A stretch of 64,000 nt of DNA. Source: Catonella massiliensis. GTDB taxonomy: Bacteria; Bacillota; Clostridia; Lachnospirales; Lachnospiraceae. Position numbers and translations under genes: made by a program. This document shows positions 18,780-26,777 of the stretch, in pieces. The notes beneath the pieces are model-generated. The model did no database searches and had not been told where the DNA came from. It was given only the letters and a program-made list of their open reading frames with translations. How positions within the stretch are numbered: position 1 is the stretch's first letter; each line of letters starts with the position of its first letter. The DNA lies in assembly GCF_016651435.1 (NCBI RefSeq), contig NZ_JAEPRJ010000001.1, positions 1,240,001-1,304,000 of the forward strand, in the 5' to 3' direction.

Positions 18780-21545
18780 TTATCTCCCTGTTGGGTAATT
18801 ATCAAATATCTCTTCTATTGTATCGTAAAGAATTTCCGCAGCTTTATCCTGCACATCAAGTCTGCTAAACTTTGCTAAATCACTTGAATTGCTCAAAAAT
18901 CCATATTCAATTAGGACTGCAGGCACCGTATTCATATTTGTTACTACAAATACATTACTCTTCACACCCCTGTTAGCCATACTCAAGTTGGAGGTGATAT
19001 TCTTTAAGAACATACTAGCCATTGTATAGCTTGATAAACCGTTTGACTGAATTGAGTTGTTCCTTGTGGAGTAATATACCTCAGTTCCTTTAGCGGATGT
19101 ATTACCTGCGGAATTCATATGAACACTCACAAACAAATCAGCATCAACCTTATTTGCAAAGGCGGCTCTATTATTTAAGGTCATAAATGTATCATCTTTC
19201 CTTGTCCAGTATACTTTTAAGTCTTCATCGTCAATATAATTTCTAAAATATGAATATGCAATTGACAACACTACATTTTTTTCCTTATATATTTTGTTTA
19301 AGCTCACTGTGCCTGTATCATGGGCACCATGTCCTGGATCTACCACAATTACCTTTGAATAGAGGTTTTTAGCACGATCTATAGCCACCTTAATCTGTGA
19401 TTTAGACACAGTTAATCTGTATGCATAGAGCTTTGTGGTATAGAAAGTAAGTACTGTATCGCCAGAATCATCAAGTGAAATATTGACATTACTTACCTTA
19501 TTTGCATCATACTTAATTGGCTTAGAATTAAAATGATTTCTTAAGTCTCCAGGCAGGGTAATTGTAAAGTTCCCAGAAAAATAATTATCCTCATCTTCTA
19601 TCTCAGAGGTATCTAAGCCGCTTGGTAATGCTATTGTAGCACCGGCAACATTTGCAGGTGTTGAAGCCTGCGAAAATGTTATAGTTAAAGTATTGCCGGA
19701 CTGACTTGTGTAATAAGTAAGTCTTGAAGTTTTGTTGACGGATAAAGAAGCTCCTGCTATGCCATTACTAAAATAGCTAAACATACTAAGAGCTGAACCG
19801 GTATTGTCAACATATGAACCTGAGCCTATAGTATCTATAATGTTAGGTATAGCCAGATTCTGGTTGCTATCAGAACTTCCGTTATCATTTACACTTAAAG
19901 GTGCAAGACCTGTAAAAGTAAAGGTATATACACCTTTATTATAGCTTCCTTTAATCTCTGTAATTGTGTTTTTATATATTTTCACATTCAGAGATTTACC
20001 GTCTTTTGACAGTGACATATCATATCCTACTACACCATCTGCAAGGCCAAAGCTGATATTACTCGAATTTGACGCAGCGTTATATGTTGTATTTATGTAA
20101 TTAACGGTACGAATATTACTTGTATAACTCTGGCCGCCGTTTGAAGATACATTATCAAGGCTTACTGTCAGCTGATTATTGGCCATGTTACCCTTTATGC
20201 CACTAAACCCTTCTGTAGATTTGATGGTATATGTGTCAAAGTTATCCGCCTGATTTCCCGATAAATTAACTATATCAGTAATTGATGAGCCTGCAGAAGT
20301 ATTCTTGCCGTTTAGGCTTTGTACTGCATTAAAGGCTGTCGCAGGGTTTACTTTTGACTTCCAGCTAAATGGAAGTTTGTTAGCTACAAAAGGCTGAAGA
20401 GGATTATCTGCTTCATTACTAGGTTCTGGTGTTGGCTCAGGTGTTGGTTTAGGATTTTCATCATCACCAACATCCTCAACAGCTTCATCATCATCAGGTA
20501 AGCTTAAAGTACTGACATTGCCACTAGTTTCAATATCAATATCAAAGAGTTCACATATACTTTCCATAGGTATGTAAACTTCGTCTTTATTTGAAAAATT
20601 AAGTTTAATAAAATCTGGAGCTTTTTCAAGTTTTACCTGTGCACCGTTTAATTCTGCATTTTTGCTGCCAAGGGTAAGGATTAAGTCATTGTCACCGAAG
20701 CTTATAGTTGCTGTTTTCTTTGATTTACTTAAGGAAAAACTTCCCTCCATACTATCTGATAGGAATAAGCTTTTTGCAGGTCCCATTAAAGTTTTACCTA
20801 CGTAGACACCTGGAAGCTTTGCAGTATTAAGCTCAATATCTTCTATACTAAAAATGACCTTTTTATTCTTAACATCATAAGATTTGCCACTATATATAAA
20901 GGTTTCTTTGACACTTTTTGTAGTAGTCTTTTTAGTTGCCTTCTTATTAGTCTTGTTAGTCGTGGTTTTTTTATCTTTTTTAGTGTTATTTTTGTCCTTC
21001 TTAGTCTTTGCTTTGCTGTCAGATTTAACAGCCTTCTTTTTCTTAACAGTCTTTCCGGTCATCGATGCAACGCCTGATGAAGCATCCCAGGTGTATGTAA
21101 GTCCAAATGTTTTTGCTACATATCTGGTAGGAACATATATATCTTTAGTCTTATCGCTAAATTCAACCATTCTAGGTTCTACAGGCAACACTTCACTCTT
21201 GCCGTTTACCTTTGAATTAATTGAATTTAATGTTAATACCAAGGTGGTCTTGTCTCTCTTTAACTCTAAGGTATTTTTTTTCTTGTTGTACTTATAAGAA
21301 AGTCCAATCTTGGAATCAGAAAAGACCTCTTTTGCACTTGCAAGAGATATTCCATCAATTATAATACCCGGATGTTTAGATTTGATATTACTGCCATTTA
21401 TTGTATATTTAACCTGTGCATCCGAATAATTAATCTTTTGTTTTCCATACTTAATATTAATGTTTTCAGCATAAGATACACTCGGTACAGTGCAGCAAAG
21501 CATACCCAAAACAGATACAAATGTTACAAACTTTTTAAATTTCAT
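18780..21545 (-). CDS. Multidomain N-acetylmuramoyl-L-alanine amidase
   Basis: Exported 921-residue cell-wall amidase. After a signal peptide (~1-26) come a copper-amine-oxidase-N-like domain (~30-160), a Lys/Thr-rich linker (~165-215), a second such domain (~220-350), an acidic PTPEPTPEP linker, two AMIN-like beta regions (~385-720) and an Amidase_3 catalytic domain from ~735. Zinc ligands are visible in DPGHGAHDTGT, EKNVVL and SVHMNSAG; the catalytic glutamate is in LIEYGFLSN. It should cut the bond between MurNAc and the stem peptide. The next gene, a GHL10 glycosidase, is probably co-transcribed. Confidence 0.9.
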   Translation of the reverse strand: MKFKKFVTFVSVLGMLCCTVPSVSYAENINIKYGKQKINYSDAQVKYTINGSNIKSKHPGIIIDGISLASAKEVFSDSKIGLSYKYNKKKNTLELKRDKTTLVLTLNSINSKVNGKSEVLPVEPRMVEFSDKTKDIYVPTRYVAKTFGLTYTWDASSGVASMTGKTVKKKKAVKSDSKAKTKKDKNNTKKDKKTTTNKTNKKATKKTTTKSVKETFIYSGKSYDVKNKKVIFSIEDIELNTAKLPGVYVGKTLMGPAKSLFLSDSMEGSFSLSKSKKTATISFGDNDLILTLGSKNAELNGAQVKLEKAPDFIKLNFSNKDEVYIPMESICELFDIDIETSGNVSTLSLPDDDEAVEDVGDDENPKPTPEPTPEPSNEADNPLQPFVANKLPFSWKSKVNPATAFNAVQSLNGKNTSAGSSITDIVNLSGNQADNFDTYTIKSTEGFSGIKGNMANNQLTVSLDNVSSNGGQSYTSNIRTVNYINTTYNAASNSSNISFGLADGVVGYDMSLSKDGKSLNVKIYKNTITEIKGSYNKGVYTFTFTGLAPLSVNDNGSSDSNQNLAIPNIIDTIGSGSYVDNTGSALSMFSYFSNGIAGASLSVNKTSRLTYYTSQSGNTLTITFSQASTPANVAGATIALPSGLDTSEIEDEDNYFSGNFTITLPGDLRNHFNSKPIKYDANKVSNVNISLDDSGDTVLTFYTTKLYAYRLTVSKSQIKVAIDRAKNLYSKVIVVDPGHGAHDTGTVSLNKIYKEKNVVLSIAYSYFRNYIDDEDLKVYWTRKDDTFMTLNNRAAFANKVDADLFVSVHMNSAGNTSAKGTEVYYSTRNNSIQSNGLSSYTMASMFLKNITSNLSMANRGVKSNVFVVTNMNTVPAVLIEYGFLSNSSDLAKFSRLDVQDKAAEILYDTIEEIFDNYPTGR

Positions 21546-21838
21546 TTAAATCACTCCAATCAAAAAATAATATACAAAAGCACCAATATAAATAAGCGTT
21601 AATAGTGTCTACGGCATATTTATCGGAATTTTTATGCTTTAACTTAATTAGTTTACTGTTTTATAGTAAGATTATCAAGTGGTAAAAATATGTCATTTTG
21701 ATTGAATTTGTGTTAAATATTAGTCATTTTACATAAACCTACTCCTTTACTATGGTTGAATTCACGGTATAACCATTACAAAATAGCTATTTTATGCGAT
21801 TTGTAACAATTAGATGCTTGTAGAAAATATTAATTCTT

Positions 21839-21867
21839 TTGACTATATTTGTAGTATATGATATGCT
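21839..21867 (+). promoter_or_regulatory. Probable promoter of the xerS-like gene
   Basis: TTGACT (21839-21844), 17-bp spacer, TATGCT (21862-21867). A start near 21874 would put both hairpins of repeat copy D in the 5' untranslated region. Confidence 0.5.
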
Positions 21868-21960
21868 ATTGATGTAGAAAAATTACAATTAGCTATGATA
21901 ACAATATGCGATGTAGTATGATTATGACTTCGCTTTTTGGAATTTTCACATAGTTTTTGC

Positions 21961-22031
21961 AAGGATTGCGGTAAGCGTAGCTGTAGCAATCCTGTATTAA
22001 TGGGTGTCAAATACTTTTGATACCCACATCA
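21961..22031 (-). repeat. 71-bp structured repeat, copy D
   Basis: Read on the minus strand, this aligns without gaps to copy E at 25076-25146 with 57 of 71 bases identical. Two stems are possible: TGGGTGTCAA (22001-22010) with TTGATACCCA (22017-22026), one G-T pair; and AGGATTGC (21962-21969) with GCAATCCT (21986-21993). Its first part is a diverged form of the dyad repeat seen in copies A, B and C. Confidence 0.85.
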
Positions 22032-22064
22032 TAATATAGGTTTACGTTAATATCAGGAGGTAAT

Positions 22065-23114
22065 ATGGCTGAGCAAACTTATAGTCAGCAGGTTGATATA
22101 GATAATGAATTAAAGCTTAGAGGGCTTCTACTTAAGCTTCCCCAATTTGCATCTGAATTCTTCAGAGGTATAGAGTCAACAACTGCATCAAGAACAAGGA
22201 TAGCCTACGCCTATGACCTTATCGTCTTTTTTAACTGGCTTAAGGAGTCTAATCCTGCTCTATCAAACATTGATGTGAGAAATATTGATATCAGTATTTT
22301 AGATAGCTTAAAAGCAATAGATATAGAGGAATACATATCTTATATCAGGTACTATGTAAAAGACGGTGAAGGGCATGGCAACAAAGAAAAAGGTATTAAG
22401 CGTAAGCTTGTGGCGCTTAGAACCTTTTATAAGTATTATTACAAAAAAGAAAGAATCAAAAATAATCCAAGTGTTCTCGTAGATACTCCTAAGCTCCACG
22501 ATAAGGCAATAGTGAGACTCGAACCTGAAGAGGTTGCTGACTTGCTTGATAATATCGAGTCAGGCGAAGGACTGACTGCTGCTCAAAACAGGTATCATGA
22601 AAAGACGTCTGTGAGAGATTTGGCGATAGTTACTCTCCTGCTTGGTACAGGTATTCGTGTCTCTGAGTGTGTAGGAATTGATATCAAAGATGTTGACTTT
22701 AAGACTAATGGAGTGAAGGTACACAGAAAGGGCGGTTATGAAACTGTTGTGTACTTTGGTGATGAAACACAAGCAGCTCTTAAAAAGTACTTGGATGAAA
22801 GAATCAAAATAGAAGCTGCAGAAGGTCATACAAATGCCCTCTTTTTATCTATGCAAAAAAAGAGAATAAGTGTACGTGCAGTTGAATTATTGGTCAAAAA
22901 ATATTCCAGTCTGGTAACTACAATGAAAAAAATAACTCCTCATAAACTTAGAAGTACCTATGGAACCAGTTTATATAGAGAAACAGGTGATATTTATCTT
23001 GTAGCCGATGTGCTTGGTCACAAGGACGTAAATACTACAAAGAAGCACTATGCTGCCATTGAAGAAGATAGGCGAAGAAAGGCAGCAAATATTGTGAAAC
23101 TGCGTAAAGAATAG
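22065..23114 (+). CDS. XerS-like tyrosine recombinase
   Basis: Site-specific recombinase of 349 residues with an N-terminal SAM-like core-binding domain (~25-135) and a catalytic domain. All active residues are visible: R198 in GTGIRVSE, K222 in VHRKGG, H293 and R296 in TPHKLRSTYG, H319 in LGHKD, and the nucleophile Y329 in KKHYAA. The extended N-terminus and the central insert around 165-182 resemble XerS, the single Xer enzyme of streptococci that resolves chromosome dimers. AGGAGG precedes the ATG. A role in chromosome resolution is inferred; a lone integrase is the alternative. Confidence 0.85.
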   Translation: MAEQTYSQQVDIDNELKLRGLLLKLPQFASEFFRGIESTTASRTRIAYAYDLIVFFNWLKESNPALSNIDVRNIDISILDSLKAIDIEEYISYIRYYVKDGEGHGNKEKGIKRKLVALRTFYKYYYKKERIKNNPSVLVDTPKLHDKAIVRLEPEEVADLLDNIESGEGLTAAQNRYHEKTSVRDLAIVTLLLGTGIRVSECVGIDIKDVDFKTNGVKVHRKGGYETVVYFGDETQAALKKYLDERIKIEAAEGHTNALFLSMQKKRISVRAVELLVKKYSSLVTTMKKITPHKLRSTYGTSLYRETGDIYLVADVLGHKDVNTTKKHYAAIEEDRRRKAANIVKLRKE

Positions 23115-23125
23115 AAGGAGCCGCA

Positions 23126-23689
23126 ATGAGCCATAGTAATGAAGAATTTATGGAAGCGTTTAAACACTTGGATAAAATCTGTAAAGAAATATTTAACAGT
23201 GAAAAAGGCGTAACTTCATATATCGATGCAATGGAAAAAATAACAAATGGAGATAGATATGTTTCAAACTGGGACTATGTTCTTAAGAGGTTAAAAAAAC
23301 TACGACACATAAGAAACCAATATGCCCATGAAATAGGATCATCCTATGATAATATATGTGCGCCAGAGGATATTGAATGGCTTAAAAGCTTCTACAACGA
23401 AATAATGAACACTACAGATCCTTTGGCGCAATATAGAAAAGCTACTATAAAGAAACAGGAAAAAGACAAAACAACTGAATCTAAATCTATGGCATCAGTG
23501 CCTAATCCATCAAAACTTACACAAGAAATATCAACACCAAAATCTGCTAGTTACAATCAACTACACACACTTCAATCTCAATGCAATGATGAAAATGAAG
23601 GAGACGCAAGTAGATTAGGCATAGTTCTAATTTTTGTCATTGCAACACTGATTACTTGTGGAATATTATATGTTGCCTTTTATATTTAG
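23126..23689 (+). CDS. Hypothetical protein with RNxxAH motif and C-terminal membrane anchor
   Basis: I cannot name this 187-residue protein. Residues ~1-100 are helical and contain RHIRNQYAHEIG, with R63 and H68 in an R-x4-H pattern like that of HEPN ribonuclease and DUF4145-like domains. Residues ~105-155 are a polar, lysine- and serine-rich linker. Residues ~163-186 form one hydrophobic helix, so the domain should face the cytoplasm on a tail anchor. AAGGAG precedes the ATG 11 bp after the recombinase stop, so the two are probably co-transcribed. HEPN membership is an inference from the motif. Confidence 0.65.
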   Translation: MSHSNEEFMEAFKHLDKICKEIFNSEKGVTSYIDAMEKITNGDRYVSNWDYVLKRLKKLRHIRNQYAHEIGSSYDNICAPEDIEWLKSFYNEIMNTTDPLAQYRKATIKKQEKDKTTESKSMASVPNPSKLTQEISTPKSASYNQLHTLQSQCNDENEGDASRLGIVLIFVIATLITCGILYVAFYI

Positions 23690-23696
23690 TCTCAAA

Positions 23697-24041
23697 TCAT
23701 TTTGTATATGGAATAATAAGGCTTACTCCGGCAGAAATTTCATCACCGGTGAGATTGTTACACTCTTTTATAGCCTCTACATAATCTTTGGTACTGCTAT
23801 AGTAAACAGAGTCATAGCTCTGTGCAATGCTCCACAAGGTCTCACCCTGCTTCACTACCCTACTGTCTATGTATACAGGCTTCATTTCTGAATCGGCCTT
23901 TACAAAGTTGTTAGAGAAGCCAAGAAAATATGAAAAAACCATTGTAATAACATAAAAAGTTAAAATAAAGCTGATTTTACTTCTCTTGTTTCTCTGACGA
24001 TTCCCTGCTTTATAATGTACTCTCTTATTATTCTTAGTCAT
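23697..24041 (-). CDS. yneA: YneA-like SOS cell-division inhibitor with LysM domain
   Basis: A 114-residue protein: basic N-terminus, one membrane helix (~26-44), then a LysM domain (~60-112: VKQGETLWSIAQSY...VSLIIPYT). This layout, and its position divergent from lexA, match YneA of Bacillus, which delays septation while the SOS response is on. A consensus promoter with a LexA box between -35 and -10 lies upstream. The gene ends seven bases from the convergent HEPN-like gene. LysM proteins are common, so the family name depends mainly on the synteny and operator. Confidence 0.8.
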   Translation of the reverse strand: MTKNNKRVHYKAGNRQRNKRSKISFILTFYVITMVFSYFLGFSNNFVKADSEMKPVYIDSRVVKQGETLWSIAQSYDSVYYSSTKDYVEAIKECNNLTGDEISAGVSLIIPYTK

Positions 24042-24076
24042 AATCTAAATCCCCCTAAATAATAAACAAATGTTTG

Positions 24077-24164
24077 CGAACAACCGTTCTGATATAGTTA
24101 TTATATCGAACAAATATTCTTTTGTCAACAGGGAAATCGAACAAATTTTTGGAACATCCGTTTG
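24077..24164. promoter_or_regulatory. Cluster of LexA (SOS) boxes
   Basis: Matches to CGAAC-N4-GTTCK occur at 24077-24090 (CGAACAACCGTTCT), 24107-24120 (CGAACAAATATTCT) and, weaker, 24138-24151 and 24151-24164 (GGAACATCCGTTTG). The first three starts are 30-31 bp apart. The second box sits inside the yneA promoter and the fourth overlaps the lexA -35, so both genes should be repressed by LexA. Confidence 0.88.
24100..24128 (-). promoter_or_regulatory. Consensus promoter of yneA
   Basis: On the minus strand: TTGACA (24128-24123), exactly 17 bp, TATAAT (24105-24100). Both hexamers match the consensus perfectly, as expected for a strong promoter held off by a repressor. Confidence 0.88.
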
Positions 24165-24190
24165 ACATTTAGAAATAAATGATATATACT
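24162..24190 (+). promoter_or_regulatory. Promoter of lexA
   Basis: TTGACA (24162-24167), 17-bp spacer, TATACT (24185-24190). The -35 overlaps the fourth LexA box. Confidence 0.85.
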
Positions 24191-24226
24191 TGAGTCATGT
24201 ATTATTAGGAATTTGGAGGAATAGTT

Positions 24227-24841
24227 ATGGGCTATGGTAAGATAACTGCTAAGCAGCAGGAAATATTAGATTATTTGAAAACACAGGTTTTGTCTAAAGG
24301 TTATCCACCTTCAGTTAGGGAAATATGCGAAGCAGTACACTTAAAGTCAACTTCATCTGTTCACTCTCACCTTGAGACCTTAGAGAAGAATGGTTATATC
24401 AGGCGTGACCCTACTAAGCCTCGTGCAATAGAGATTGTTGATGATGAGTTCAATATCACAAGAAGAGAGCTCGTAAGTATTCCTGTTGTGGGTACTGTTG
24501 CGGCGGGTGAGCCTATTTTTGCTGTGGAGAATATATCCGAGTACTTCCCTATTCCTGCGGAGTATATGCCTAATGAAGAGACTTTCATGCTTGTAGTAAA
24601 GGGCGACAGTATGATTAATGTCGGCGTTTACAGCGGAGATAAGATTATTGTCAAAAAATGTTCAACTGCTTCAAACGGTGATATGGTAGTGGCTATGGTA
24701 GACGATTCTGCCACTGTCAAGACTTTTTATAAAGAGAAAAACCACTTTAGATTACAGCCTGAAAATGACTCCATGGAGCCTATTATAGTTGATCAGGTAG
24801 AAATCCTTGGTAAAGTTATAGGACTTATAAGAATGTATTAG
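24227..24841 (+). CDS. lexA: SOS repressor LexA
   Basis: Self-cleaving repressor of the DNA damage response, 204 residues. The N-terminal winged helix (1-70) reads [16 protein letters not shown]...[21 protein letters not shown]. The C-terminal S24 peptidase domain has the Ala-Gly cleavage site A93-G94 (GTVAAGEP), the nucleophile S128 (KGDSMI) and K165 (TVKTFY). RecA filaments trigger its autocleavage. GGAGG precedes the ATG. Multiple LexA boxes upstream show autoregulation together with the divergent yneA. Confidence 0.97.
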   Translation: MGYGKITAKQQEILDYLKTQVLSKGYPPSVREICEAVHLKSTSSVHSHLETLEKNGYIRRDPTKPRAIEIVDDEFNITRRELVSIPVVGTVAAGEPIFAVENISEYFPIPAEYMPNEETFMLVVKGDSMINVGVYSGDKIIVKKCSTASNGDMVVAMVDDSATVKTFYKEKNHFRLQPENDSMEPIIVDQVEILGKVIGLIRMY

Positions 24842-24880
24842 AATATTATACAGTATTTACCAACAGCTTAAACTTAAAAT

Positions 24881-24933
24881 ATAAGGTTACAGAGCTATAT
24901 TATAGCTAATAAGGTTACAGCGATATATTATAG
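24881..24933 (+). repeat. Imperfect 25-bp tandem direct repeat
   Basis: 24881-24905 (ATAAGGTTACAGAGCTATAT...) and 24909-24933 (ATAAGGTTACAGCGATATAT...) differ at three positions and repeat with a 28-bp period, just after the lexA stop. Confidence 0.8.
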
Positions 24934-24960
24934 AGGATTGCTACATTGCTTCTTATAATT

Positions 24961-25064
24961 GCAGGAATTATAGGAATTAAAATAATGATACCACAGCTGA
25001 TTACGACTAATCCGCCTTAAACTAGGCATAATAATTAGTTAAATCAGCTGTGGTATTTTCCTGC
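24961..25064 (+). terminator. Nested hairpin, probable (bidirectional) terminator of lexA
   Basis: The main stem is 15 bp: ATACCACAGCTGATT (24988-25002) with AATCAGCTGTGGTAT (25042-25056), followed by TTTT. Inner CTAAT/ATTAG and GCCT/AGGC stems and an outer GCAGGAA (24961-24967) / TTCCTGC (25058-25064) pair make it more elaborate than an ordinary terminator. T-rich sequence on both sides suggests it can act in both directions. A small RNA is an alternative. Confidence 0.7.
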
Positions 25065-25075
25065 TGCTTATTATA

Positions 25076-25146
25076 TGATGTGTGTGTCAACAGTACTTGA
25101 CACAAATTGATACAGGATTGCTACAGCTGAACTTTTAGCAGTCCTT
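25076..25146 (+). repeat. 71-bp structured repeat, copy E
   Basis: 80% identical to copy D over 71 ungapped bases but in the opposite orientation. Stem 1: TGTGTCAA (25083-25090) with TTGACACA (25097-25104). Stem 2: AGGATTGC (25113-25120) with GCAGTCCT (25138-25145), with one G-T pair. The differences between D and E mostly fall in loops or keep pairing. Confidence 0.85.
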
Positions 25147-25203
25147 ACCTTTAGCTTGCAAAATAATTGCGATATTTCTATGGATGCCTCATAAAAATTA
25201 GGG

Positions 25204-25560
25204 TTAATTAATAAGCATATCTGTATCAAGCATCTTGCCGTCAGACCATACTCTCTCAATATTATAGAACTCTCTGTCTTCTCTCGAGAAAATATGCACT
25301 ACAAATTCGCCATAATCAAGTAATATCCAGGTTTCTGAACGGCTGCCTTCGATTCTTTCAGGATGTATTCCTGCCTTTGCAAGGCTTTCCTCTACCGCAT
25401 CCTGTAAAGCTTTCATCTGGTTTTCGTTTTTAGCATCAGCTATTACAAAATACTCTGAAATAGTTGTAAGATGAGCTATATCAATTACTTTTATATCATG
25501 AGCCAGGTGCTCATCAAGTGCCTTACAGGTAATTCTTACTGCATCTAAAATATTTTCCAT
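25204..25560 (-). CDS. rsfS: Ribosome silencing factor RsfS (Iojap/YbeB)
   Basis: Binds L14 on the large ribosomal subunit and blocks subunit joining in starvation. The 118-residue protein shows the family pattern: DIKVIDIAHLTTISEYFVIADA, NQMKALQDAVEESL, RIEGSRSETWILLDYGEFVVHIFS and REFYNIERVW. Its start overlaps the stop of yqeK by one base, so translation is coupled. The nadD-yqeK-rsfS order is classic for Bacillota. Confidence 0.96.
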   Translation of the reverse strand: MENILDAVRITCKALDEHLAHDIKVIDIAHLTTISEYFVIADAKNENQMKALQDAVEESLAKAGIHPERIEGSRSETWILLDYGEFVVHIFSREDREFYNIERVWSDGKMLDTDMLIN

Positions 25561-26144
25561 TATCCCTCCACTAATTTTTTGTAATATTCATATGTCTCTT
25601 CAGTTCTTTTATCCATAACCCCATTATCTTCTTTTATTTTAGTGATAACTGATTTGAGCTCATATAGAGCTGCCTTATGTAGATTAGTAAAGGCACAGGC
25701 TCTCATTTCATCTATATAAGGCAGAGCAGGACGACTTGGTTCAATATAATCAGCCACATATATAATCTCCTCCAATAGGCTCATATCAGGTCTGCCTGTT
25801 GTATGGTAAGTAATGGCTGAAAGCACATCCACGTCTTCTACACCGTATACATTTTCAGCATAGAAGGCACCCAGCTTTGTATGTAACAATCCCGGTGAAA
25901 GCCTTTCTATATCGGAAATTTCAATCCCGTTTTTCTCACATTCAGTTATCATTTCAGAGCTTTTAAGATATTTTGCACAGTCATGCAAAAGTCCTGCAAG
26001 CTGAGCCTTATATACATCTCCTCCATGGCTCATTGCCAGTGAAGCAGCTGTATATGAAACACCTAAGGTATGATAAAATCTATACTCAGGAAGAAGCACT
26101 CTTAGCTTGTTTTGTATATCAAAAAGCCTTACAGAATCACCCAT
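25560..26144 (-). CDS. yqeK: HD-domain bis(5'-nucleosyl)-tetraphosphatase YqeK
   Basis: Predicted symmetrical Ap4A hydrolase of 194 residues. Metal-binding motifs of the HD superfamily are visible: RFYHTLGVSYTAA, the HD pair in GLLHDCAKY, HTKLGAFYA, and VADYIEPSRP. The start codon overlaps the end of nadD by eight bases with GAGGAAG as ribosome binding site. It belongs to the nadD-yqeK-rsfS operon. Confidence 0.93.
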   Translation of the reverse strand: MGDSVRLFDIQNKLRVLLPEYRFYHTLGVSYTAASLAMSHGGDVYKAQLAGLLHDCAKYLKSSEMITECEKNGIEISDIERLSPGLLHTKLGAFYAENVYGVEDVDVLSAITYHTTGRPDMSLLEEIIYVADYIEPSRPALPYIDEMRACAFTNLHKAALYELKSVITKIKEDNGVMDKRTEETYEYYKKLVEG

Positions 26145-26766
26145 GAACTTCCTCCTTATATAAGTTATTAGTTAAGATATATTGCATCACCTTATCACTT
26201 ATACCAAGTAAGCTTGCATCCTTTATCCCCTCAGAAATCAATTTTCTGATTTCAGTTGATGAAACTGACGTTGCCCTAAACCTCACTTCCTTCATTCTGA
26301 CATTAGTGAATCTTTTCTTTAAAACATTATCAATGTGAGACAAGCATTTGTCGGACTCACTTCCTATTCTTGAAATATAGAGAATATCGGCATTATCAAA
26401 GATAATCTGTGGCTCGTGCCAGTCTTCAAGGTATAGAACCGAATCTCCTCCAATGATAAGTGTAAATTCATCGCCTGGAAAGTCTTTCTTAAGTGATATT
26501 AAAGTATCTGAGGTATAGCTAACCCTATCTCTTACAAGCTCATAATCAGATGGGAAGATGTTCTTTTCGCCAATGAGTGCAAGCTTTACCATTTCAAACC
26601 TATGGATGTCAGCCACAATTTTCATTCCAAGCTTATGAGGCGGGACCTTTGCCGGCATCACCCACACTTCATCAAGCCCTCCTTCTTTAAGAGCGGCGTT
26701 TGCCATATCTATATGGGTGTTGTGAATCGGATTAAAGGTGCCGCCAAAAATACCTATTTTTTTCAT
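26137..26766 (-). CDS. nadD: Nicotinate-nucleotide adenylyltransferase
   Basis: Joins nicotinate mononucleotide and ATP to give deamido-NAD in NAD synthesis. The 209-residue protein begins IGIFGGTFNPIHNTHIDMA, with the nucleotidyltransferase GGTFNPIHxxH motif, and has SSTEIRKLI near 175, the ISSTxxR signature. Length is normal. It lies 11 bp after yhbY. Confidence 0.96.
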   Translation of the reverse strand: MKKIGIFGGTFNPIHNTHIDMANAALKEGGLDEVWVMPAKVPPHKLGMKIVADIHRFEMVKLALIGEKNIFPSDYELVRDRVSYTSDTLISLKKDFPGDEFTLIIGGDSVLYLEDWHEPQIIFDNADILYISRIGSESDKCLSHIDNVLKKRFTNVRMKEVRFRATSVSSTEIRKLISEGIKDASLLGISDKVMQYILTNNLYKEEVHG

Positions 26767-26777
26767 ATTGTCACTCG

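Larger units (their letters stand above)
21546..22064. other. 519-bp divergent intergenic region with structured leader
   Basis: The region lies between the divergent amidase and recombinase genes and is AT-rich. It holds a plus-strand promoter at 21839-21867, a leader of roughly 190 bases, and repeat copy D with two hairpins at 21961-22031. I see no convincing coding frame. A dif-like target for the recombinase would be expected here by analogy with streptococcal xerS but I cannot assign one. Confidence 0.5.
24842..25203. other. 362-bp intergenic region between lexA and rsfS
   Basis: Contains, in order, a 25-bp tandem repeat (24881-24933), a partial match to the D/E repeat (AGGATTGCTACA, 24934-24945), a large nested hairpin (24961-25064) and repeat copy E (25076-25146). 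A 24-codon hydrophobic frame beginning with TTG runs from 24946 to 25020 but has no strong start signals. Confidence 0.6.

Noticed and set aside
20884..21297. Hydrophobic plus-strand frame inside the large amidase
   Set aside because: Produced by the antisense of the Lys/Thr-rich linker; no start signals.
24946..25020. 24-codon TTG frame after lexA as an annotated gene
   Set aside because: Weak start, overlaps the terminator stem; kept only as a finding, not as a CDS.
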